From contig DJRP01000011.1 in assembly GCA_002437815.1 (NCBI GenBank), positions 77,651 through 103,859 of the forward strand: a stretch of DNA of 26,209 nucleotides. The letters run 5' to 3'. The position numbers were made by a program, and so were the translations under genes. The notes below the pieces were generated by a model that ran no database searches, had not been told where the DNA came from, and saw only the letters and a list, made by a program, of their open reading frames with translations. The number at the start of each line of letters is the position of its first letter. Positions within the stretch are counted from its first letter, which is position 1. Positions 17,450 to 25,242 of the stretch are shown one piece after another. Origin of the DNA: Collinsella sp. UBA6357. GTDB taxonomy: Bacteria; Actinomycetota; Coriobacteriia; Coriobacteriales; Coriobacteriaceae.

Positions 17450-18091
17450 ATGGATACCCGTCTGATCGTCATGGACATCGATTCCACCCTTATCAACGAG
17501 GAGGTTATCGACCTGTTGGGCGAGGAGGCCGGTGTGGGTGACAAGGTAGCCGATATCACCGAGCGGGCCATGCGCGGCGAGCTCGACTTCAAACAGGCGC
17601 TCGAGGAGCGTGTGGGATTGCTCGCCGGGCTTGACGAGGATGTGTTTGACCGAACGTTCGCACGCGTAACCTTCACGCCGGGCGCGCGGGAGCTCGTTGC
17701 CGCGGCGCATGCGCGAGGTTGGAAGGTGGGCGTGGTGAGCGGCGGCTTCCACGAGGTTGCGGACAAGATCGTGGCCGCGGCAGGTATCGACTATTGCCTG
17801 GCCAATCGGCTCGAAGTCGTGGACGGCAAGCTCACGGGCAAACTGGCGGCAGACATCGTGACCAAGGAATCCAAACTCATCAAGCTTTTGGACTGGGCCG
17901 CCATGTGCGGCGTCGACATTGCCCACACCGTGGCCATGGGCGACGGCGCCAACGATATCCCCATGATCCAGGCCGCCGGCATCGGCATCGCCTTCTGCGC
18001 CAAGCCCAAGACGCGCGCCGCCGCCCCGCATCACATCGACGAGCGCAACCTGATGCTCGCGATGGACATCATCGATGGACAGCGTGCCTGA
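17450..18091 (+). CDS. serB: Phosphoserine phosphatase (HAD family)
   Basis: This is a 213-residue enzyme that dephosphorylates O-phosphoserine in the last step of serine synthesis. The HAD motif I MDIDST gives nucleophile Asp9 and Asp11. Motif II is VVSGGF, the motif III lysine is in the KESK region, and motif IV is GDGANDIPM. It lacks the N-terminal ACT-like domain of longer SerB proteins and so is the short form. The gene is divergent from aspS. The last 48 bp before ATCGAT recur downstream at 19065-19112 with two silent differences. Another small HAD phosphatase is the alternative. Confidence 0.9.
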   Translation: MDTRLIVMDIDSTLINEEVIDLLGEEAGVGDKVADITERAMRGELDFKQALEERVGLLAGLDEDVFDRTFARVTFTPGARELVAAAHARGWKVGVVSGGFHEVADKIVAAAGIDYCLANRLEVVDGKLTGKLAADIVTKESKLIKLLDWAAMCGVDIAHTVAMGDGANDIPMIQAAGIGIAFCAKPKTRAAAPHHIDERNLMLAMDIIDGQRA

Positions 18092-18094
18092 TTC

Positions 18095-18124
18095 AGGGCC
18101 AAAAGAGCGAGTTGGGCCCTTTTG
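18095..18124 (+). terminator. Terminator after serB
   Basis: AGGGCC (18095-18100) pairs with GGCCCT (18115-18120), followed by a short U-run. CCAAAAG/CTTTTGG in the same stretch can form an alternative stem. Confidence 0.65.
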
Positions 18125-18162
18125 GCGGCCGTTTTCATCCCATCAGGAGCATGCTTTTTTGC

Positions 18163-18281
18163 AAGTGAGTGGACTTTTGCCAGGTGCCCGAGTATCAAGA
18201 TTTTGACCAAGTCGTTTACCTGCGGTTTTATTATTACCGGAACCGTCTATACTCAACCGGACCAAAAAAGTCCACTCACTT
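18163..18281. repeat. 119-bp element bounded by 16-bp perfect inverted repeats
   Basis: AAGTGAGTGGACTTTT (18163-18178) is perfectly repeated in inverse at 18266-18281. The 87-bp interior is AT-rich and carries promoter-like boxes (TTGACC near 18205 and TATACT at 18249-18254). No open frame of note is present. It may be a small non-autonomous element or an invertible promoter segment; the sequence alone does not decide. Confidence 0.7.
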
Positions 18282-18291
18282 AGTTACGAGC

Positions 18292-18333
18292 GGTGCCCAG
18301 ACTCTGTTCATCACGAAGCCTGGGCACCTTTTC
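18292..18333 (+). terminator. Strong intrinsic terminator
   Basis: GGTGCCCAG (18292-18300) pairs perfectly with CTGGGCACC (18320-18328), followed by TTTTCTT. It has no complete gene before it. If the promoter-like boxes in the adjacent inverted-repeat element are active, the product would be a short RNA ending here. Confidence 0.75.
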
Positions 18334-18375
18334 TTGCCGGTTTTTGGCACCAATGCCAAGGGGCGGCCCCCGACG

Positions 18376-18936
18376 TTAAGCGCACTTGCGACGGGCGAGC
18401 CTGAGGCCGCTTGCCAGGGCGCAGAGGCCGGCCGCGGCGATGACGGAGACGACCATCGCGGTGGCGTCGCCCGTAGTGGGCATGCCGCCGTGCGTGGAGC
18501 TACCGCCCTTGGGCGTGTCCTCGTGCGGCTTCTCCTCCTTAGGGCTTGCAGGTGTTGGTGAACACCGGGGCCTGGGAGTCACCGTCGTAGGTCACGGTCG
18601 CCTCAAGCTGGCCGGATGTGCCGTCGTCGGAGACATGGACCTTGACCTTGTGCTCGGTCGTGTCGTAGGTGATGCCGTCCTTGACGCCATCGACTGCATC
18701 GGCCGGCACGATCTCGTTGATCGTGTACTCGAAGTCGCGCGACGTGCCGCGGCCGTCAAGGTCCGAAGCTTCGTAGGAGATCGGGCCGAAGGTGACCTTG
18801 CCGTCCCCGTCGTTCTTCCAGCCGACGCCGAGGTCGGACGTCTCATGGATCAGATACTCGTAGGTACCGGGTTCGCTGTAGGAGATCTTGCCGGACGAGC
18901 CGGTGCCGGTGCCGTCAGTGTTCAGCTCCGAGGACA
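18376..18936 (-). pseudogene. 3' remnant of an LPXTG-type pilin/surface protein, frameshifted
   Basis: This is the C-terminal part of a sortase-anchored surface protein. The upstream part (18539-18936) encodes pilin-isopeptide (Spy0128/FctA-like) sequence such as FEYTINEIVPADAVDGVKDG and ends in VFTNTCKP and a stop. The +1 frame from the same point reads PKEEKPHEDTPKG, then a MPTTG sorting motif, a hydrophobic helix and a terminal RRKCA. A one-base shift at the CCC-TAA (18539-18544) therefore separates the stalk from its anchor. The 5' end is also missing, because the frame runs into unrelated antisense DNA near 18936. It is most likely a degraded fragment left by recombination. Confidence 0.8.
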
Positions 18937-19078
18937 CTCCCTCACGTTGAGCGTCTCGTTTGGCGCGAGCACCGTATGTGCGGACGGAACGACCTTCGAT
19001 GAAGCATATCGCGCAGCAGATGCGGCGATGTACGTTGACAAGCAGGCCGCGCACGCCGGCACCTCATCACATCGATGA
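18935..19078 (+). pseudogene. GGDEF-domain C-terminal remnant
   Basis: In frame with the stop at 19076-19078, the sequence reads LTLSVSFGAS, then TTFDEAYRAADAAMYVDKQ. This is the usual tail of a GGDEF (diguanylate cyclase) domain, with the FDE, AD and AMY/DK landmarks. The catalytic part and any start are absent, and the 5' boundary abuts the surface-protein remnant on the opposite strand. It is too short to act. Confidence 0.65.
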
Positions 19079-19122
19079 GCGCAACCTGATGCTCGCGATG
19101 GATATCATCGATACGCTCTAGA
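19065..19122 (+). pseudogene. Duplicate of the serB 3' end
   Basis: Positions 19065-19112 match serB 18029-18076 over 48 bp with two C-to-T changes, both at third codon positions. The segment encodes HHIDERNLMLAMDIID and then ends in a TAG. It overlaps the stop of the GGDEF remnant in a different frame. With serB it brackets about 1 kb of fragmentary DNA. Confidence 0.75.
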
Positions 19123-19177
19123 GCGAAAACATGTCGACGGAGGGGGAGCACTCTGCAGTTGTTACAAGATATCATCT

Positions 19178-19213
19178 AGTTTCCGAACAGATTTCTAATA
19201 TTGTTCGGAAACT
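19178..19213. promoter_or_regulatory. Long inverted repeat upstream of larB (possible operator)
   Basis: AGTTTCCGAACA (19178-19189) and TGTTCGGAAACT (19202-19213) are perfect inverse copies around a 12-bp AT-rich spacer. TTCGGA within the right arm (19204-19209) and TAGACT (19227-19232), 17 bp apart, may be the larB promoter. The site is well placed for control by the TetR-family regulator at the end of the same operon. Confidence 0.6.
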
Positions 19214-19255
19214 CGCCTTCGGGTGCTAGACTGTGCACCGTCGAAGGGAACAGCT

Positions 19256-20038
19256 ATGGACAAACAGGATCTTGAGCAACTGTTAAACGGGGTGGCAGAC
19301 GGGACCGTCGCTCCAGCCGACGCCCTCGCGCGCATCCAGACGGCGCCTACTGCCGACCTGGGCTTTGCGAAGCTCGACCTCTCACGCGGTATCCGACAGG
19401 GCGCCGGCGAGGTCGTCTACGGTGCCGGAAAGACCGCCGAGCAGATTGCCGCCATTATCGAGGCGCTGCTTGCCGCCGGTCAGAAACGCATCCTGATCAC
19501 CCGCATCGACCCCACAAAGGCCGAGCGCGTCTCCCGGCTGCTTCCAGACAACAGCGGCCTCGAGTACGTCCCCGAGCCTCAGCTCGCCCTCGTGGGCGGA
19601 AAGGCACCGGCAGACGGCAACGGGCGCATCGTCGTCGCCTGTGCGGGCACGAGTGATCTGCCGGTCGCCGAAGAAGCCGCGTTGACGGCCGAGTTCTACG
19701 GCAACGAGGTCGAACGCCTCTACGACGTGGGCGTCGCCGGCCTGCATCGCTTGCTTGCTCACGTCGAGGAACTCGCACAGGCCCAGGTGGTCATAGCCAT
19801 CGCGGGCATGGAGGGCGCTTTGGCGAGCGTTATCGGCGGTCTCGTGAGCTGCCCGGTGATCGCCGTTCCCACGAGCGTGGGATACGGTGCGAACTTTGGC
19901 GGCATGACGGCTCTGCTCGCCATGCTCAACTCATGCGCCAGCGGCGTTTCGGTCGTCAATATCGACAACGGCTTTGGTGCCGCCTACCAGGCAAGCCTTA
20001 TCAACCATCTGAACTGCGGCGCCGCGAGTGCCCGTTAA
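19256..20038 (+). CDS. larB: Nickel pincer cofactor biosynthesis protein LarB
   Basis: LarB carboxylates and hydrolyses nicotinic acid adenine dinucleotide in the first step of the nickel-pincer cofactor of lactate racemase. The protein is 260 residues, as expected. The C-terminal half has the AIR-carboxylase-like fold: RIVVACAGTSDLPVAEEA, NEVERLYDVGVAGLHRL, then AGMEGALASVIGGLVSCPVIAVPTSVGYG and NSCASGVSVVNIDNGFGAAY. The ATG at 19256 follows GAAGGGA. It is the first gene of larB-larC-tetR and only 9 bp from larC. Confidence 0.95.
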   Translation: MDKQDLEQLLNGVADGTVAPADALARIQTAPTADLGFAKLDLSRGIRQGAGEVVYGAGKTAEQIAAIIEALLAAGQKRILITRIDPTKAERVSRLLPDNSGLEYVPEPQLALVGGKAPADGNGRIVVACAGTSDLPVAEEAALTAEFYGNEVERLYDVGVAGLHRLLAHVEELAQAQVVIAIAGMEGALASVIGGLVSCPVIAVPTSVGYGANFGGMTALLAMLNSCASGVSVVNIDNGFGAAYQASLINHLNCGAASAR

Positions 20039-20047
20039 GGAGCGACC

Positions 20048-20932
20048 ATGACAGATCACCAGCACACTCTCATCATCGACGGCACATCGGGCATCAGCGG
20101 CGACATGACCGTCGCCGCCCTGCTCGACCTGGGAGCCAGCGAATCCCATCTGCGCGAACAGCTGTCCACACTCTCAGTCGACGGTTTCTCCGTCGTTGTG
20201 ACGCGCGTGAACAAACATGGTATCGACGCCTGCGACTTCGACGTCCAACTCGCATCCGAGCTCGATAACCACGACCATGACATGGAATGGCTCTACGGCA
20301 CCAAGACGCGCGATGATCACGAGCACCACCATCACCATGAGCACGCCGACGGCCACGACGACGGTCACCGCCACACCCATGGCCACGCCGGCCACGGCCA
20401 CGCCCACCACCATCGCTCCCTGGCCGATGTCACCAAGATCATCGACGACTCGTCGCTCACCGCCGGCGCCAAGCGACGCGCACAAGCCATCTTCGCCGCC
20501 CTAGCGGCAGCAGAGGCCAAGGCCCATGGCAAAACGCCCGAGACCGTCATGTTCCACGAGGTGGGAGCCGTCGATTCCATCGTCGACATCTGCGCCGTCG
20601 CCATATGCCTCGACGATCTGGGCATCGATGACATCACGGTGGAATCCCTCTCCGAGGGGCACGGAACCATCCGCTGCGCCCACGGCCTCATGCCCGTCCC
20701 CGTGCCCGCGGTGGTCAATCTGTGCCAGATGGCCGACATCGCCCTTGTGCCCGCGCCCGTCGCCGGCGAGCTTGTGACACCCACGGGCGCCGCCATCGTC
20801 GCGGCGCTGCGAACCTCCGACCAGCTGCCGGCGCGCTACCGCATCCGGGCCGTCGGCTACGGCGCCGGCAAGCGTCCCTACGAAGGCTGCACCGGCGCTC
20901 TGCGCTGTCTGCTCGTCACCGTGGACGCATAA
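20048..20932 (+). CDS. larC: Nickel insertion protein LarC, short (LarC1-like) form
   Basis: LarC inserts nickel into the pincer nucleotide made by LarB and LarE. The N-terminal part is typical (LIIDGTSGISGDMTVAALLDLGA), and the second block is MFHEVGAVDSIVDICAVAICLDDL, then SEGHGTIRCAHGLMPVPVPA and VTPTGAAIVAAL. A His-rich stretch at about residues 73-123 probably holds nickel. At 294 residues it ends at the GTGALRCLLV segment and lacks the C-terminal LarC2 domain that full-length LarC (about 400 residues) carries. In Lactiplantibacillus plantarum the two parts are joined by a programmed frameshift, but no LarC2 reading frame follows here; the tetR gene starts 6 bp later. The ribosome site AAGGAG overlaps the larB stop. 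Confidence 0.92.
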   Translation: MTDHQHTLIIDGTSGISGDMTVAALLDLGASESHLREQLSTLSVDGFSVVVTRVNKHGIDACDFDVQLASELDNHDHDMEWLYGTKTRDDHEHHHHHEHADGHDDGHRHTHGHAGHGHAHHHRSLADVTKIIDDSSLTAGAKRRAQAIFAALAAAEAKAHGKTPETVMFHEVGAVDSIVDICAVAICLDDLGIDDITVESLSEGHGTIRCAHGLMPVPVPAVVNLCQMADIALVPAPVAGELVTPTGAAIVAALRTSDQLPARYRIRAVGYGAGKRPYEGCTGALRCLLVTVDA

Positions 20933-20937
20933 GCGCC

Positions 20938-21477
20938 ATGGACGCCCGCAAAACAAAGAGCAGGGCAGCTATCGTCAATGCGTTTAGCGCCCTGCTCTGC
21001 GAAGCCGACTACGGCAAGATCACCGTCGGCGATATCATCGCGCGTGCCGATGTGGGACGCGCGACGTTCTATGGTTTATTCAAAGGCAAGGATGACCTGC
21101 TCGCTGCCCTCGTCCGCGACATCTGCAGCCATGCGCTCGACAAGGACGGTAGACCCGCGAGCGACTCACTCGCCCAGATCGAACACGTGCTGAACAATCT
21201 GTGGCGGCAGCGCCAGGGCGTACGCGCCCTGGTCGCGGGAGCCGGCTCACGCCTGTTTGCCGACTGCCTGCGCAAGACGATCATCGCCCGCGCCAGCGAA
21301 AACGTGCCGCTCGATCCGCCCGGTCCCGCCGGCACCATGGATCGCAGCTTTCTGCTGCACCATATCGCGACAAGCTTCGTCGGTATGGTCCAGTGGTGGG
21401 CCTGGCACGACTTCGAGGCCCCCGCCGCCAGCGTAGCTAAAGACTACCTGGCGGCAATGAGTCCGCTCTTTCGCTAG
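20938..21477 (+). CDS. TetR-family transcriptional regulator
   Basis: This is a 179-residue regulator. The N-terminal helix-turn-helix reads KITVGDIIARADVGRATFYGLFKGKDDLL (about residues 26-54), a standard TetR pattern. The C-terminal part is helical, with a Trp-rich segment (VQWWAWHDFEA), and probably binds an effector. The ATG lies 5 bp after the larC stop, so it belongs to the larBC operon. It converges on larD, the two stop codons sharing a CTAG. It may control the lar genes through the inverted repeat upstream of larB, replacing the CRP-type LarR known from lactobacilli (inference). Confidence 0.85.
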   Translation: MDARKTKSRAAIVNAFSALLCEADYGKITVGDIIARADVGRATFYGLFKGKDDLLAALVRDICSHALDKDGRPASDSLAQIEHVLNNLWRQRQGVRALVAGAGSRLFADCLRKTIIARASENVPLDPPGPAGTMDRSFLLHHIATSFVGMVQWWAWHDFEAPAASVAKDYLAAMSPLFR

Positions 21478-22205
21478 AACATGCCCAGGAAGCCGTGCAC
21501 AAAGAACGCGGCCAGCGCGGCGCCCACAAACGGCGCGATACCGGGGACGAGCAGGCCGTACTTCCAGTTGTTATCGGCCTTGTTCTTGATAGGCAGCAGT
21601 TGGTAGGCCATGCGCGGACCCAGATCTCGGGCCTGGTTCATGGCGAAGCCGGTGATGCCGCCCATGCCCATGCCGACAGCCCAGACGATCAGGCCGACGC
21701 AGATGGCAAGCAAAAGCACGTTCTCACCGGCACGGCTGGCCGCGGCCAAGATGGCGCTGATGAACACGAACGTGCAGATGGCCTCGCAGAAGAAGTTGCG
21801 GGCATAGTTCGCGCCGTCCTTGGTGGGGTTCGTCGAGAAGATGTTGCGCTGGGCGACCGGATCGACAACGCCCTCGGACGCCTTGAACTCATCGGCATAC
21901 ATGAACCAGGCGATAACCGCGCCCGCAAAGCCGCCGAGCATGTCGGCGATCATGAAGGGGATGCAGCTGCTCCACGGCACCAGTCCCACGATGCACTGGG
22001 CGAGCACCATGGCGGGATTCATGCAGACAGCGCCGCCAAAAACAAACAGGCACACCGAGATGCCAAAGGACCACGTGGTGATGGCGAACATATGGCCCGA
22101 GCCCTGATACTTGGTGCCCTTGAGCACGGTATCGCAGTGCACGCCCACGCCAAAGACGATCATGAGCGCCGTGGAGCCGAATTCGCAGAGAAGTTTGGTA
22201 AGCAT
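21474..22205 (-). CDS. larD: Aquaporin/glycerol facilitator family channel (LarD-like)
   Basis: This is a 243-residue MIP-family channel with six hydrophobic segments. The first pore motif is MNPAMVLAQ. The second, normally NPAR, is NQARDLGPR. Lactate racemase loci in lactobacilli encode LarD, an aquaporin-type lactic acid channel, so its position 48 bp downstream of larA supports the same role; glycerol or water transport is the alternative. The ATG at 22205 has no strong ribosome site, so translation may be coupled to larA. Confidence 0.85.
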   Translation of the reverse strand: MLTKLLCEFGSTALMIVFGVGVHCDTVLKGTKYQGSGHMFAITTWSFGISVCLFVFGGAVCMNPAMVLAQCIVGLVPWSSCIPFMIADMLGGFAGAVIAWFMYADEFKASEGVVDPVAQRNIFSTNPTKDGANYARNFFCEAICTFVFISAILAAASRAGENVLLLAICVGLIVWAVGMGMGGITGFAMNQARDLGPRMAYQLLPIKNKADNNWKYGLLVPGIAPFVGAALAAFFVHGFLGMF

Positions 22206-22253
22206 AATTAGGAAACTTTCGTGTCGGAGGTAAACGATTCGTGGGACCGCGAG

Positions 22254-23531
22254 CTAGTGCTGCGCGACGACAACACCCAGGCCGTCGGGGATGACGGCGA
22301 CCTTGGCGTCGGCACCCTTCATCTCAAAGGCCAGCTTGAGGGCCTCCTCCACGGTATTAACCGGCGTCATGTGCATATCCTTGAGCATCTGGTGGTCGCA
22401 GAGATCGCTCACCATGATCACGGGATGATGTGCCAGGATGCGGGCGAAGATCTGGCTCGTCCACTGATCGGGCAGGGTTTGGTCCTTGGGACGATCGATG
22501 CAGGCGCGCTCGAACTCGGCGGGATCGCTGTCGGCGATGTTGCGATAGAAGCCCTCGCCGCCATGACCGTCGGCGCAGCCGGCAACATCGATGATGACGC
22601 CGCCCTCGGGCAGCGTGGCCTCGGCAGCGCACATGCCCTTCACAGCCTGATAGATGTTCTGGTCGAGCGGATAGCCGCCGTTGGTGGTGACGGCGATATC
22701 GCACTTCACCGGTTCGACACCGGCCAGGCTCTTCACAAAATCGCAACCGGCTTCATGGGCCTTATGGATGTCACCGGCAAACGAGCCGATAACCTCGTGT
22801 TTGCCGTTAAGGACGACGTTAAGCACAAAGGCGAGATGAGCCATCTCGGCAGCCGCGAACATATCCTCGCTCACATGGTTGTGGCAGAGGTTGCCGGCAC
22901 GGGAATGCGGATCGTTCACAAACTGACCGTTGTGGTTGTACATGATGGTCTTGTAGCTGGCGATACCGGGCAATACCGATTTACGGCTGCCTGAGAACCC
23001 CGCGAAGAAGTGCGGCTCGATGAAGCCCTCGGCGAGTAGCAGGTCACAGTCGGCAGCGATCTTGTTGATGATGCACTCGCCACCCGAAGGCAGGGTGCCG
23101 ATCTTTTCCATCATGCTGTCGTCCTTGGCGACATGCATGACGATCTCCTCGTTGGCGACGATATCCTCACCGTATTTGTTGACGAGCTCATCATGCGTCG
23201 AGGGACGATGCATGCCAGTCGCGACGAGGATGCGCACGCGCGCCTCAGGCGCTGCCGCATGAATGTGATGTAACAGTATGGGCATCGTAACGCGCGAAGG
23301 AACCGGACGCGTATGGTCTGAACTGATGATGACGATATCCTTCTTGCCCTGGCAGAGCTCCTCGAGCGTCGGTGAGCCATAGGGGTTAGCAAGCGACTCT
23401 TCTACCAACTCTTGCTGTGTCTTTGTTGTTTTAAACTCGTTTTGATGACCCTCCATCACGCCTGCGAGATTCTTGTCCTCGAGGCTCAGATGCAGCGTTT
23501 TGTGATCGTACGGTAGTTCACATTCGAACAA
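22254..23531 (-). CDS. larA: Nickel-dependent lactate racemase
   Basis: LarA interconverts L- and D-lactate with a nickel-pincer nucleotide. Starting at the TTG at 23531 gives 425 residues and numbering that matches the L. plantarum enzyme as I know it: Asp72 and Arg75 (SSDHTRPVP), His108 (ATGMHRPS), His174 (EPHFF), the cofactor-bound Lys184 (GSRKS) and His200. The frame opens at 23555 with another TTG, but AGAAGG lies at good spacing before 23531. The gene faces larBC convergently, so cofactor synthesis and the enzyme are in separate transcripts. LarA paralogues with other 2-hydroxyacid substrates exist. Confidence 0.94.
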   Translation of the reverse strand: MFECELPYDHKTLHLSLEDKNLAGVMEGHQNEFKTTKTQQELVEESLANPYGSPTLEELCQGKKDIVIISSDHTRPVPSRVTMPILLHHIHAAAPEARVRILVATGMHRPSTHDELVNKYGEDIVANEEIVMHVAKDDSMMEKIGTLPSGGECIINKIAADCDLLLAEGFIEPHFFAGFSGSRKSVLPGIASYKTIMYNHNGQFVNDPHSRAGNLCHNHVSEDMFAAAEMAHLAFVLNVVLNGKHEVIGSFAGDIHKAHEAGCDFVKSLAGVEPVKCDIAVTTNGGYPLDQNIYQAVKGMCAAEATLPEGGVIIDVAGCADGHGGEGFYRNIADSDPAEFERACIDRPKDQTLPDQWTSQIFARILAHHPVIMVSDLCDHQMLKDMHMTPVNTVEEALKLAFEMKGADAKVAVIPDGLGVVVAQH

Positions 23532-23724
23532 CGTAGAGCGCCTTCTCCCATTCAACTAACACACTAGTAATAAAGCGGTTAGAGGGTACGCCGTTCACCG
23601 ATCGAAACCGACCGCTGGCCCATACCGTCACACAATGTTCATATTGAAGCGCTAAACAATCTGTTGCGGTTCTGCGGTAACCTACCGATAGCGAAAACCG
23701 CACCCCATCGAAAAAGGAACCGTC

Positions 23725-24183
23725 ATGCCGTCGATAAGTCCCGTCACCCGCAAAGCCGTCCGCTGTAGCCGCGAGACCGCCTGGCTCACCGCTCAGGTGA
23801 CGGCGCGGCTCATCGCCTCGACGGCAGACGTCAACGCGCCCACGCCCTCGGCCGCGCTCATCGCGGCGTTGGAGCACGTACATGCACTCGAAATCGAGGC
23901 CGAGGACGCAGGACATTCGATCGACTACGCCGCCGTGATGAAACTCGACACCAAGGCCTTTTGCGAAGCGGCCGGACTGCCCACAGCACCCTCCACGCTC
24001 GCCGACGAACGCTACATGTTCACCCTGAGCGGCAAAGACCTTATCGTCGACATCTACAGCTGGTGTCCTCAGCTCGCCGAGGCAACAGGCGCCACCCAAG
24101 TCAAACCAGCCCAAGCCGTACACCTGGCCCTTCGGATCTACCTCCTCGACGCCGCCGGCGCCCTCCCCTACAGAGCCAAGTAG
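23725..24183 (+). CDS. Hypothetical protein
   Basis: This is a 152-residue protein that I do not recognise. The N-terminus is rich in Arg, Ala and Thr (SPVTRKAVRCSRETAWLTAQVTARL). The middle is Ala-rich and probably helical, and the C-terminal half has ADERYMFTLSGKDLIVDIYSWCPQLAE and ends LRIYLLDAAGALPYRAK. No signal peptide or membrane segment is seen. AAAAAGGA precedes the ATG. Its 3' end overlaps the 3' end of the convergent AAA ATPase pseudogene by 16 bp. A decayed second copy lies at 25613-25906, which shows that the frame was conserved enough to be recognisable and so was probably a real gene. Confidence 0.65.
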   Translation: MPSISPVTRKAVRCSRETAWLTAQVTARLIASTADVNAPTPSAALIAALEHVHALEIEAEDAGHSIDYAAVMKLDTKAFCEAAGLPTAPSTLADERYMFTLSGKDLIVDIYSWCPQLAEATGATQVKPAQAVHLALRIYLLDAAGALPYRAK

Positions 24184-25242
24184 TCAGGGAGATAGGAGCG
24201 AAGCGAGGGCAGGGCGAAATCGATCCGTCCCCTCGGAAGGGCTTTGATCACACCCTGATCGAGCAGTCGGCGCTTATACGTTGAGACATAGCCGCTCGAT
24301 TTGCCCATCGATCTCGCGATCTCCGCACTCGAAATCGACGAATCGCTATCAAGCATCGCGACGAGAAACGCAAGATCCCCCTCAGACAGCTCATCCAGCG
24401 CCGCCTTAAGTACCCTCACACGAATATCGTGTTCGGCCATCGTCGCACCGTTGGACACATCGGCATCGTCGATAACCTCGCCGTCGCCGGTCGCCTGCCA
24501 CGAGCGATATCCAACCAGTTGCATCATATAGGGAAAACCGGCAATCTTCTTGATTGCCTCATCGAGTGCACTGTCATCGATAGCCTCTAGATGATATTGT
24601 GCCGAGCGCCTGAGAAACGGAACCGATTTGTCTTCGAGCAAGCCCGAAACCCTATGCGAAAGTCCCGCCATAAACAGGGCGACGCGACGCTCCTCCCCAG
24701 CAAACTGCTGATAGTTGGCGGCAAGCTGGACTATCTCATCAAGCCCCGGATCGATCTCATTCACCGCGATCAAAAGCCCCAACCCCTGCCGATCGAGTTC
24801 GTCGAGCACGTCGGACATCCTGCTGCGCCAATTGGGACGCTACCCATCGCGGTATTCCCATGTAGGTCCCAAAACCGAACCGACCGTGACGCCGGTCAGC
24901 CGCTTATCGGACTTCGAACGTAACTTCTTTTGCGCCGTACGTCCTATCTGTTCGATTATGTCCTCAAGCATTCCGGGAAGGCATGAAACGCTCACCGCAA
25001 CCCAAGACGCGGCATTTGCGCTGTTGACCATGGTACGAAGCAACGCCGTCTTTCCCGTTCCACGAGCCCCGATGAAGATCGAAGTCTGAGAAGGAACACC
25101 TGGGACATTGTCCAGGGCATATGTCAGCTCGGACAGAAGTCCATCGCGACCCGCAAGCACCAAAGGGACCTGACCGAAATTGGGAGTAAACGGGTTTTAG
25201 ACGGCATACGTGCCACACTCCTCGTTTTGTCACTTTAGGCAT
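24168..25242 (-). pseudogene. AAA-type ATPase with C-terminal winged helix, broken in two places
   Basis: The original product was about 358 residues. The P-loop is GARGTGKTALL after MAGR-like LAGRDGLL; Walker B-like LGLLIAVNEID follows, then FLRRSAQYHLEAID and a winged-helix end (SSAEIARSMGKSSGYVSTYKRRLLDQGVIKALPRGRIDF). Two lesions are visible. The ATG at 25242 (MPKVTKRGVWHVCRL) joins NPFTPNFGQVPL only if one A is removed from the AAAA run near 25195-25198. An in-frame TAG at 24840-24842 then splits the rest at RDG*RPNWRSR. Both pieces are otherwise well kept. Proteins of this kind occur as lineage-specific ATPases of unknown role. A sequencing error cannot be excluded for either lesion. 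Confidence 0.8.

Noticed and set aside
18386..19078. 230-residue plus-strand open frame
   Set aside because: Only its last 45 residues resemble a GGDEF tail; the rest is antisense to the surface-protein remnant.
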